From an uncultured Alphaproteobacteria bacterium (GTDB taxonomy: Bacteria; Pseudomonadota; Alphaproteobacteria; Rhizobiales; Aestuariivirgaceae): a stretch of 64,000 nt of DNA. The stretch covers positions 1 through 64,000 of the forward strand of contig CALMZX010000114.1 of NCBI GenBank assembly GCA_937870685.1, given 5' to 3'. Within the stretch, counting starts at the first letter, position 1. Each line of letters opens with the position of its first letter. Under the pieces are notes generated by a model. It had not been told where the DNA came from. It did not search any database and saw only the letters and a program-made list of their open reading frames with translations. This document shows positions 56,750 through 64,000 of this stretch, piece after piece. A program made the translations under genes and the position numbers.

Positions 56750-58342
56750 ATGACAGGGCCGGAAATGTCGCCGGAGATGGGACCAGTGGCAGCCGTGGCG
56801 GACGGCCCGGCCTTCAACCTGGCGCGCGACAGCCTGCTGGCCCATGAGCCCGTGGCAGGCCTCACCCGGGTGCGCCGGCGGGGTTATCTCCGCTACCGCA
56901 AATTCGCCAATGCCGTAGACATGGCGCTGTTGTGGAAGCGGCGCTGGTTCATCGTCACCATGCTTCTCGGTTTCTCGCTGATGTCAGCGCCGACACCCGC
57001 AGGCCTCACCCACGACGGCCAGATCGTGCTGGTGATGTCTCTCATGGCGACCATGCTGTTCATCACCGAACCTGTTCCCCTGCCCTCCGTGGCGCTGCTT
57101 ATCGTTGTGGGACAAGTGGTGCTGCTCGGCCTCGATTCCACCAAGGTGGCGAAAAGCCTGATGACGGACTCCGTGCTGTTCATCATGGGCTCGCTGATGC
57201 TGGCCGTTGCCGTGGTCAAGCAGAAACTGGACAAGCGGATCGCCCTTGCCATCGTGCGCATGACCGGGACCAGCGTGTTCTGGATTTCCTTCGGCATCGT
57301 TGCCGTCTGCGGCTTCCTGGCCTCCTTTATCGGCGAACACACCGTTGCCGCGATGATGCTGCCGGTGGGCGTGACCCTCATCACACTCACCTCCAACGAG
57401 CCGAAGAAGGTCCACAACCTCGCGGCCGTGATCCTCTTTTCCATTTCCTTCGGCTGCTCGATCGCAGGTGTCACCACACCGTCCGGCGGGGCCCGCAACG
57501 CCATCATCATCAGCTACTGGAAGGACTTCTTCTACGACCCGGCCAACCCTGCGACCTGGCGCTACCTGATGGACTACCTGACATGGACGCTTTACGCCTT
57601 CCCCATGTTCCTGCTGCGACTGCCGCTGGTGAGCCTGCTGCTCATCCTCACCTTCAAGCCGGAAACCCGTGACCTCTCCCGCGCCGTCAGCCGCCTGCGC
57701 ACACAGGTGAAACTCGAAGGCCCCATGCAGGTCTCCGGCTGGATGACGGTGATCGTCTTCACCATTGTCATCATCGGCTGGGCCTTCTTCTCCTCAACGC
57801 TGGGTCTGGGGATCGTGGCCATCGCAGGCGCGCTGGCCTTCCTTGTCCTCGGGCTGGTGCGCTGGGAGGACATCAACTCCGGCGTCAACTGGGGCATTGT
57901 CCTGCTCTATGCCGCGGCGATTTCATTGGGCGTCGAGATGAAGGAAACCGGCGCCGCCGAATGGCTGGCCAATGGCGCGCTTCACGCCGTGCAATCCGCG
58001 GCCGGAAACAGCACGCTGGCTTTCGAGGCGGCGATCTCCCTGCTCACGGTCTTTGTCTCCAACACCATGACAGCAGGAGCCGCCGTGGCAGTTCTCTCAC
58101 CCATTGTCCTCAAGATGTCGGTGGCGGCCAACCAGGATCCGCTGATCGCGGGCTTCCTCACCGCCATTTCATCGGCCTCCGGCTACCTCACGCCCGCGGC
58201 CCAGCCGGCCTTCACCATCATCTATGCCTCCGGCTACCTGAAGGCCGCCGACTTCTTCAAGATCGGTTCGCGCATGATGCTGCTCTCCTTCCTCATCCTC
58301 ATGGCGGTCTCCACCCTCTACTGGCCGCAGCTGGGAGGATAG
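56750..58342 (+). CDS. SLC13/DASS-family anion transporter
   Basis: This 530-residue transporter of the divalent anion:Na+ symporter family has a 60-residue cytosolic N-terminus and two inverted membrane repeats, seen in GFLASFIGEHTVAAMMLPVG and SNTMTAGAAVAVLSPI (the Ser-Asn-Thr type motif). Family substrates are dicarboxylates or sulfate. The universal stress gene follows 4 bp after it, so the two are cotranscribed. Confidence 0.88.
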   Translation: MTGPEMSPEMGPVAAVADGPAFNLARDSLLAHEPVAGLTRVRRRGYLRYRKFANAVDMALLWKRRWFIVTMLLGFSLMSAPTPAGLTHDGQIVLVMSLMATMLFITEPVPLPSVALLIVVGQVVLLGLDSTKVAKSLMTDSVLFIMGSLMLAVAVVKQKLDKRIALAIVRMTGTSVFWISFGIVAVCGFLASFIGEHTVAAMMLPVGVTLITLTSNEPKKVHNLAAVILFSISFGCSIAGVTTPSGGARNAIIISYWKDFFYDPANPATWRYLMDYLTWTLYAFPMFLLRLPLVSLLLILTFKPETRDLSRAVSRLRTQVKLEGPMQVSGWMTVIVFTIVIIGWAFFSSTLGLGIVAIAGALAFLVLGLVRWEDINSGVNWGIVLLYAAAISLGVEMKETGAAEWLANGALHAVQSAAGNSTLAFEAAISLLTVFVSNTMTAGAAVAVLSPIVLKMSVAANQDPLIAGFLTAISSASGYLTPAAQPAFTIIYASGYLKAADFFKIGSRMMLLSFLILMAVSTLYWPQLGG

Positions 58343-58346
58343 TTTC

Positions 58347-59366
58347 ATGGCCATCTTCGACTTCTTCCGACGCACTGATCTCTCCGACCGCCAGGAGGCT
58401 GCCGTCATCAAGACGCTGCAGAGCCTGCGGTCCCAGCGCCGCAATCGCTTCCGCATCCTCGCCTGCATCGATGGCAGCGAAGAGGCCATGAACAGCGTGC
58501 GCTTTGCTGCCCGCCTGTCCGTCACCAGCAACTGCGACATCATCATTCTCTATGTCCGCCCCATCGACATGGGCCTTCATTCCGGTGGCCTGCAGGTGCG
58601 GCTCGCCCGCCAGAACATGATCGATGCCGGCTTCGAATTGCCCGGGGTCTCGAACCTGAAGAAGTCCCTCGATGTCCTGAAGCAGGAGGGAATCGATGTC
58701 TCCGGCTGGGCCCAGTCCGGCGCACACCAGGAAAGCTGGGGCGATGCCGCCGGTGACACCAAGGTCGAATACACCTCGCCCGAAGGCCGCAGCGTTGTCC
58801 TCAAGCTCAAGACCGCACCGGACGAAGCGGGCGGCATCCTCGACCAGTACGAGCTTGGCCCGTACAACCTGATCATTCTCGGCCAGCCCTCCCACTGGCG
58901 TGGCGAACTGCGCTCCTTCTTTGGCGCTGGTGTGACCCAGACCGTCACCACCATGGCGCCGTGTTCGGTGCTGGTGGCGCGCGCCAGCCTGGACCGCAAG
59001 GGCTTCTTCATCTGCACGGACGGCTCTTCGCGGTCACTGCAGGCGGTGCGCCGGGCGGCGGTGCTGGCCACCATGACCGGAGAGCCGGTGACGCTGTTCT
59101 CGGTCGCCCCCGATGCCGAGGCCCTGCCTGCCGCGGAAGAGGCGGTGAACAATGCCAAGGCGCTTCTCAAGGCACTGAAAATCAATGTCGCCGAGACCAA
59201 GACGGCCGTGGGCGACGTGATTGAGGAAATCGTCGAGCGCGGCTCACTCTACCGCATGATTGTCGTCACCGACGAGGGCCGCAGCCGCCTTCAGCGCCTT
59301 TTCAAGGGCTCGCGTGCCAGTGAAGTGGTACGCCGCGCCCGCACCAGCGTTCTGGACGTACGCTAG
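58347..59366 (+). CDS. Tandem universal stress protein (UspA family)
   Basis: This 339-residue protein has two UspA-like halves: the first (FRILACIDGSEEAMNSVRFA, ending NLIILGQPSHWRGELRSFFGAGVTQTV) and the second (GFFICTDGSSRSLQAVRRAA, ending RMIVVTDEGRSRLQRLFKGS). The nucleotide-site glycines are partly kept. Cotranscription with the DASS transporter suggests it may regulate that transporter. Confidence 0.85.
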   Translation: MAIFDFFRRTDLSDRQEAAVIKTLQSLRSQRRNRFRILACIDGSEEAMNSVRFAARLSVTSNCDIIILYVRPIDMGLHSGGLQVRLARQNMIDAGFELPGVSNLKKSLDVLKQEGIDVSGWAQSGAHQESWGDAAGDTKVEYTSPEGRSVVLKLKTAPDEAGGILDQYELGPYNLIILGQPSHWRGELRSFFGAGVTQTVTTMAPCSVLVARASLDRKGFFICTDGSSRSLQAVRRAAVLATMTGEPVTLFSVAPDAEALPAAEEAVNNAKALLKALKINVAETKTAVGDVIEEIVERGSLYRMIVVTDEGRSRLQRLFKGSRASEVVRRARTSVLDVR

Positions 59367-60277
59367 TCGGTGAGCGGAACGGGCTTTGCCTTGAACGCCT
59401 TGGCGCGCTTTTCGGCTTCTGCCCGCTGTTCCTTGGTGAGCTGAGTCATCAGGCCTTCGAGCGAGGCATCAGGCCTGCCACCCTTCCCGGCGAGAATGTT
59501 CCACATCGCCGCTTCGACAGGATCGGGGGCGATGCCCGTGCCTGCCGCATAGAGCCGTGCCAGCCGGTTCTGCGCCACCGGGTGGCCGTGTTCGGCGGCG
59601 TAGCGCAGCCACTTCACGCCGATGCCGATGTCGCGCTCCACGCCTTCGCCCCGGATCACCAGAACGCCATATTCCAGCGCCGCTTCCGGCATGCCTTTGA
59701 GCGCCGCCTTGGAGAGCCAGTCTGCTGCCGCGACCGGATTTTTCGCGACCCCTTTGCCGTCAAGATAGAGCAGGCCGAGATTGTATTGCGCGTCAGCGCT
59801 GCCGGACGCCGCAGCCTTGCCGAACCACTCCACTGCCTTGGGCCAGTCCGGATCTGCGCCATACTGTCCGGCATAGATGAGGGCCAGATTGAACTGTGCC
59901 TTGCTGTTGCCATTGCCCGCCGACTTGGCCAGCCAGGATGCGGCGGCGGCGGGATCAATATCACCACTGCCTTCGTCCAGCAGCAGCAGGGCATAGGCCA
60001 GTTGCGCTTCCGCATCTCCTGCCTCGGCGGCCTTGCCGAACCAGACGCGGGCTTTTTCCCCGGACGCCTCAACGCCTTCACCTTTCTGGTAGAGTGTGCC
60101 CAGCAGCACCATGGCGCGGACATCACCCGAAGACGCAAGGCCCTCGGCAACGGTCCGTGCTTCGCTGTAGTTCTTGTCACTGTAGAGGGCGAGTGCCTCT
60201 TCAATGGTCGCAGCGCCAGCACCGCTGACAATGCAGGCCATCAGCGCCAGGGCAAGCGCCAGCGTTTTGGCCTTCAT
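59363..60277 (-). CDS. Exported Sel1-repeat (TPR-like) protein
   Basis: This 304-residue protein has signal peptide MKAKTLALALALMACIVSGAGA and about six Sel1 repeats (AEAQLAYALLLLDEGSGD, AQFNLALIYAGQYGAD, AQYNLGLLYLDGKGVAK, AQNRLARLYAAGTGIAP). Such solenoids mediate protein contacts in the periplasm. Its ATG overlaps the ThiE-like gene's stop by 4 bp, so it is coupled. Confidence 0.88.
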   Translation of the reverse strand: MKAKTLALALALMACIVSGAGAATIEEALALYSDKNYSEARTVAEGLASSGDVRAMVLLGTLYQKGEGVEASGEKARVWFGKAAEAGDAEAQLAYALLLLDEGSGDIDPAAAASWLAKSAGNGNSKAQFNLALIYAGQYGADPDWPKAVEWFGKAAASGSADAQYNLGLLYLDGKGVAKNPVAAADWLSKAALKGMPEAALEYGVLVIRGEGVERDIGIGVKWLRYAAEHGHPVAQNRLARLYAAGTGIAPDPVEAAMWNILAGKGGRPDASLEGLMTQLTKEQRAEAEKRAKAFKAKPVPLTD

Positions 60278-60843
60278 CGCATCGCCTGCGCCAGAGCAGT
60301 GATTTCGTCTTTCGCCCTTGCCACGCTGTCCCACATCACATCCATAGGCCGGATAAAGTCCGGCTTCTGCGGCAGCAGTGTGGCGAGACCTGCGGCATCG
60401 ACGGGATCAAAGGCCACGGCCGGAACCTCGAAGATGTCCTGCCACCACAACAGCAGCGGCTCGCCCTGCTGTTGCGACCCTTGCGCGAAGGCCACATAGT
60501 CCGCCCCTGCTTCCACAGCCTCCATGGCGATGTGGCGCGAGGTGGCGGCAAAGACACCGATGCTCTCGTTCTTGAGTGCAGCACGCAAATTCTTCACCGG
60601 CTGCGACCGCGCGATCTGGATGCCGTCCGCCTTCAAGTGGTGCACGAGGCGTGGTTCGCAGTCGCGGATGATGACCGCGAGGCCAAGCGCCTGCAGTTTC
60701 GGCACGGCAGTGGGCGAAATGTTTTCCCCCACCAGGATGGAGGCACAATCGCCAGCAGCACAGGCGGCAGCGGCGCATTCAAGCAGGTGGCTTTCCGGCA
60801 ATTCACCGGCGGGGGCGACAAGAAACAGGCGGGGCAATGTCAT
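60274..60843 (-). CDS. Thiamine-phosphate-synthase-like (ThiE-like) protein
   Basis: This 189-residue TIM-barrel-like protein resembles the ThiE fold (LVHHLKADGIQIARS, VFAATSRHIAMEAVEAGADYVAF). Its substrate-binding signature is weaker than in true ThiE, so a different function is possible. There are no other thiamine genes nearby. Confidence 0.6.
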   Translation of the reverse strand: MTLPRLFLVAPAGELPESHLLECAAAACAAGDCASILVGENISPTAVPKLQALGLAVIIRDCEPRLVHHLKADGIQIARSQPVKNLRAALKNESIGVFAATSRHIAMEAVEAGADYVAFAQGSQQQGEPLLLWWQDIFEVPAVAFDPVDAAGLATLLPQKPDFIRPMDVMWDSVARAKDEITALAQAMR

Positions 60844-60875
60844 GGCCCGCCTCTAACACCGCCCGCCATGATTTG

Positions 60876-62081
60876 TCACCGGGTGCGCGGCAGGAGGAAG
60901 GCCAGCAGTCCCAGCGCGGGCAGGAAGGCACAGATGCGGAAGACGAAATCGATGCTGGTGTGGTCCGCCACGATGCCCAATGCCGCCGCACCCAGCCCTG
61001 CCATGCCGAAAGCGAGGCCGAAGAACAGCCCGGAAATCATGCCGATCCGGCCTGGCAGAAGCTCCTGCGCATAGACTACCATGGCTGAAAAGGCAGACGA
61101 AATGATGAGGCCGATGGGCACGGTGAGCGCCACGGTCCAGAACAGGTTGGTGTAGGGCAGTGCCAGCGTGAAGGGCAGCGCGCCGAGGATGGACATCCAG
61201 ATCACCGCCTTGGTGCCGATCCTGTCGCCGATGGGACCACCGGCGAAGGTACCGACCGCCATGGCACCAAAGAGCACGAAGAGATAGATCTGCGCGTCCT
61301 GTGGCGTCACCTTGAAATGGTCGATGAGATAGAAGCTGTAGTAGCTGTGCAGGCTCGATGTGTAGACGAACTTCGAGAACATCAGCAGCAGCAACACCAC
61401 AAGCGCGCCCGTGATCTGGCCGGAACTGAGGCTGTGGGCCGCGACCTTCGCAGCGGCCTTGCGCGCATGCTCCCTGAGCCAGCCTGCGTACCACCGCCCC
61501 ACATAGGAGAGCAGCAGGAAAGCCGCCACAGCGAAAATGGCGAACCAGGAAATCGCCCCCTGCCCGCGCGGCAGAACGATGGCCGCCGCGAGCAGCGGCC
61601 CGATGGCCGTGCCCACATTGCCGCCCACCTGGAAGGTGGACTGGGCGAAGCCGAAACGCCCGCCGGATGAGAGCCGCGCCACGCGCGAGGCGTCCGGATG
61701 GAAAATGGAGGAGCCGATGCCGATCATGCCTGCGGCCAGCAGGATGGCCGGATAGGAATGGGCAAAGGCCAGCAGCAGGAGACCCGCCAGCGTGCACAGC
61801 GGCGCCAGCGGCATGGCATAGGGCAGCGGATATTTGTCGGTGAAGGTGCCGACGACCGGCTGCAGGATCGAGGCCGTCACCTGGAAGACCAGCGTGATCA
61901 TGCCGATCTGCGCGAAGGTGAGCGCGTAGTTGTCACGCAGCAGCGGATAGACCGAGAGCAGCACCGCCTGCATGGTGTCGTTGATGCCATGGCACAGCGC
62001 CACGGCAAAGAGCACGGTGAAGACCGTGCCCTGCGCTTGCTGTGCCTGTGTTTGCTGGGATGGAGCGGTGGTGGCAGTCAT
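60876..62081 (-). CDS. MFS transporter, fosmidomycin-resistance (Fsr) type
   Basis: This 401-residue major-facilitator transporter has 12 hydrophobic helices. The motif DAGMIGIGSSIFHPDASRVAR-like region and SGGRFGFAQSTFQVGGNVGTAIGP match the Fsr group of exporters. The start at 62081 (MTATTAPSQQTQ) is set because helix 1 follows and the longer frame lacks signal or homology. The substrate is unknown. Confidence 0.85.
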   Translation of the reverse strand: MTATTAPSQQTQAQQAQGTVFTVLFAVALCHGINDTMQAVLLSVYPLLRDNYALTFAQIGMITLVFQVTASILQPVVGTFTDKYPLPYAMPLAPLCTLAGLLLLAFAHSYPAILLAAGMIGIGSSIFHPDASRVARLSSGGRFGFAQSTFQVGGNVGTAIGPLLAAAIVLPRGQGAISWFAIFAVAAFLLLSYVGRWYAGWLREHARKAAAKVAAHSLSSGQITGALVVLLLLMFSKFVYTSSLHSYYSFYLIDHFKVTPQDAQIYLFVLFGAMAVGTFAGGPIGDRIGTKAVIWMSILGALPFTLALPYTNLFWTVALTVPIGLIISSAFSAMVVYAQELLPGRIGMISGLFFGLAFGMAGLGAAALGIVADHTSIDFVFRICAFLPALGLLAFLLPRTR

Positions 62082-62158
62082 AAGCCGCCGTTTTTGGCGG
62101 AGTGCAGCGCGCGCGGCAAGCCGCCTTTTCGCAAGGCAGCCATCCGCAAGGGGCCCCC

Positions 62159-63343
62159 TCAGACCTCCAGCGCTTTCACACCCGGCAGGGCCTTGCCTTC
62201 CAGCCATTCGAGGAAGGCGCCGCCTGCCGTGGAGATATAGGTAAAATCGCCAGCAGCCCCCGCGTGGTTGAGCGCCGATACGGTGTCACCGCCGCCCGCC
62301 ACCGTCACCAGCCTGCCGGCCTTGGTGAGTGCCGCGGCATGCTGCGCCACGGCATTGGTCGCCACATCGAAGGGTGAGATCTCGAACGCGCCCATGGGGC
62401 CGTTCCACACGACGGTCTTTGCCGCATCGAAACAGGTCTTCACCTTCGCAATGGAGGCCGGGCCGACATCGAGGATCATCTCATCGACGCCAACATCCGC
62501 AAGGGCAACCGTGCGCGAGGCGGCACCGGCCTTGAACTCCTTCGCCGCCACAGCGTCATCCGGCAGCAGCAGCGTGCAGCCCTTGGACTTGGCGGTGGCC
62601 ATGATCTCTTTCGCCGTCGGAATGAGGTCATGCTCGCACAGTGATTTGCCCACATTGACGCCCTGTGCCGCGAGGAAGGTGTTGGCCATGCCACCGCCGA
62701 TGACAATGGTGTTGGCAATGCCCGAGAGATTGCCCAGCAGTTCCAGCTTCGATGACACCTTGGCCCCGCCAACCACGGCGACAAGCGGACGGGTGGGCTT
62801 TTCCAGCGCCGCCTGCAGGGCCTTCAGTTCGGCCTCCATGGCGCGGCCGGCATAGGCCGGGATGACATGGGCGATGCCTTCGGTGGAGGAATGCGCCCGG
62901 TGCGCTGCCGAGAAGGCATCGTTCACGAAAATGTCGCCGAGCCCGCCCAGCATCCTGGCGAAGCCTGCATCGTTCTTTTCCTCGCCGCCGTGATAGCGGG
63001 TATTTTCCATCAGCGTCACCGTGCCCGGTTTGGCATCGACAGCGGGCGCGGACTGCCAGTCGGTGAAGGCAAACGAGACCTTGGTGCCCAGCGCCTTTTC
63101 CAGCGCCGGTGCCACCGGCTTCAGCGACATCTCCGGAATGACCTTGCCCTTGGGACGGTCGAAATGGGCGAGCACGATGACGGCCGCCCCCTTCTTCAAC
63201 AGCTCCTGCAACGTCGGCACCACCCGGTCGATGCGCGTTGTGTCGGTGACAATCCCGTCCTTGATTGGCACGTTGAGATCAAGGCGGATCACCACCTTCT
63301 TGTTGGCGACGTTGACATCATCAAGGGTGCGGAAAGCGGGCAT
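62159..63343 (-). CDS. pgk: Phosphoglycerate kinase
   Basis: This 394-residue glycolytic enzyme makes ATP from 1,3-bisphosphoglycerate. Motifs are [44 protein letters not shown] and [11 protein letters not shown]. It is full length. Neighbouring gap and other glycolytic genes, often near in Rhizobiales (gap-pgk), are outside the window or absent here. Confidence 0.97.
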   Translation of the reverse strand: MPAFRTLDDVNVANKKVVIRLDLNVPIKDGIVTDTTRIDRVVPTLQELLKKGAAVIVLAHFDRPKGKVIPEMSLKPVAPALEKALGTKVSFAFTDWQSAPAVDAKPGTVTLMENTRYHGGEEKNDAGFARMLGGLGDIFVNDAFSAAHRAHSSTEGIAHVIPAYAGRAMEAELKALQAALEKPTRPLVAVVGGAKVSSKLELLGNLSGIANTIVIGGGMANTFLAAQGVNVGKSLCEHDLIPTAKEIMATAKSKGCTLLLPDDAVAAKEFKAGAASRTVALADVGVDEMILDVGPASIAKVKTCFDAAKTVVWNGPMGAFEISPFDVATNAVAQHAAALTKAGRLVTVAGGGDTVSALNHAGAAGDFTYISTAGGAFLEWLEGKALPGVKALEV

Positions 63344-63435
63344 TTCGGTTCTCCATCGGATTTCGGTGAGGTGCGTACCTCAGAGCCGTGACGATTTCAA
63401 TGTGGCAAATCCCGCTTGCCCCAAATCCTTAGGCA

Positions 63436-64000
63436 TCACGGTACGGCGGAGATGAGCAGGAACATGGCGAAGATCGACAGATGCACGGCACCGAACAGGA
63501 TGTTGGTGCGGCCATTGCCCAGCGTCAGGGCGCTGACAAAAAGCGCCAGCACCAGCAGCACTGTCTGCGCCGGCGAAACACCGAGCGCGATGTTGAAGCC
63601 GCCGATCAGGTCCGCCATCGCCACCGCCGGAATGGTGAGGCCGATGGTGGCAAGCCCTGAGCCAAGGGCAAGATTGATGCTGACCTGCAACCGGTTGGCC
63701 AGGGCAGCGCGCACGGCCGCGATGCCTTCCGGCAGCAGCACCACGGTAGCGATGATGACGCCGGTGAAACTGAACGGCAGGCCCGCCCCGGTGATGACAC
63801 CGGCCAGCACCGGCGAAAGGGACTTGGCCAGCAGGATGACCGCCGCCAGCGCCACGCAGAGCAGCACGGCGCTGCTCCAGAAGGTGCGTTGCGACGGCAC
63901 GTCATGCACGCCATCGCCGTCCTGGTCTTCGGGCAGGAAATACTCGCGGTGCCGCACCGTCTGCACGAACAGGAAAGCACAGTAGAGCACCAGCGACGTG
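63436..64000 (-). CDS. Ca2+/H+ antiporter, C-terminal part (5' end outside window)
   Basis: This is the last ~187 residues of a CaCA-superfamily transporter. The second alpha-repeat is clear (FTGVIIATVVLLPEGIAAVRAA, then NLALGSGLATIGLTIPAV), as in ChaA-type Ca2+/H+ antiporters. An acidic loop PEDQDGDGVHD lies before it. The frame is open to the window edge, so the N-terminal repeat lies beyond it. Confidence 0.85.
   Translation of the reverse strand, partial: TSLVLYCAFLFVQTVRHREYFLPEDQDGDGVHDVPSQRTFWSSAVLLCVALAAVILLAKSLSPVLAGVITGAGLPFSFTGVIIATVVLLPEGIAAVRAALANRLQVSINLALGSGLATIGLTIPAVAMADLIGGFNIALGVSPAQTVLLVLALFVSALTLGNGRTNILFGAVHLSIFAMFLLISAVP

Overview
The window is high-GC chromosomal DNA of an alphaproteobacterium, most likely in the Hyphomicrobiales (Rhizobiales). 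The evidence is gene order: mutY / DUF721 (DciA-like) / dsbA-like / smc; an F0-only ATP synthase operon (atpI-B-E-F'-F, with the duplicated b' subunit); a glycine-riboswitch gcvT-H-P operon; the block ruvC-ruvA-ruvB-ybgC-tolQRAB-pal-cpoB-tilS-ftsH-folP-glmM; and a 6S RNA next to a 5-formyltetrahydrofolate cyclo-ligase gene. No rRNA, tRNA or CRISPR array was seen.

Layout. 0-8.7 kb: the end of a HAD phosphatase gene, two small exported proteins, mutY, then the forward run dciA-like, dsbA-like, smc, vanW-like, HAD. 8.7-11.4 kb: two membrane-anchored LytTR regulators separated by a long structured non-coding region. 11.5-14.3 kb: F0 ATP synthase genes. 14.3-19.1 kb: gcvP, gcvH and gcvT on the minus strand behind a tandem glycine riboswitch. 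19.07-22.28 kb: a complete 3.2-kb transposon with 8-bp target duplication and 20-bp inverted ends. It carries an IS1-like transposase, a ParA-like ATPase, a small basic protein and a DinD-like protein, and sits about 8 bp upstream of the gcv promoter. 22.3-24.6 kb: an outer-membrane protein, an EamA exporter and a small exported protein. 24.5-41.5 kb: a long minus-strand housekeeping block of cell-envelope (glmM, ftsH, Tol-Pal), folate, tRNA-modification and recombination (ruvABC) genes. This block includes two tandem pal genes and a vapBC toxin-antitoxin pair placed between ruvC and ruvA. 41.6-50 kb: a small unknown protein, a DUF1194 protein, a spermidine/putrescine-type ABC importer without its ATPase, ymdB-like, the folate cyclo-ligase, 6S RNA, and a large repeat-containing surface protein. 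50-64 kb: a MocR/PdxR regulator with a divergent flavin-oxidase-like gene, a second DUF1194 gene, a copper chaperone, two tandem M20 peptidases, a DASS transporter with a universal stress protein, a Sel1 protein, a ThiE-like protein, an MFS transporter, pgk, and a partial Ca2+/H+ antiporter.

Most interesting points. (1) The transposon whose cargo pairs a ParA-like ATPase with a DinD-like protein; this is the best candidate here for an undescribed system. (2) The vapBC module in the ruv recombination operon. Its upstream region holds a GAAC-N7-GAAC LexA-type box over a putative -35 and an 8-bp inverted repeat near the putative -10, so the toxin-antitoxin pair and ruvAB may share SOS and antitoxin control. 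(3) Tandem pal paralogues separated by a terminator. (4) The structured region between the two LytTR genes. All functional names come from reading motifs and gene order; no database search was run.
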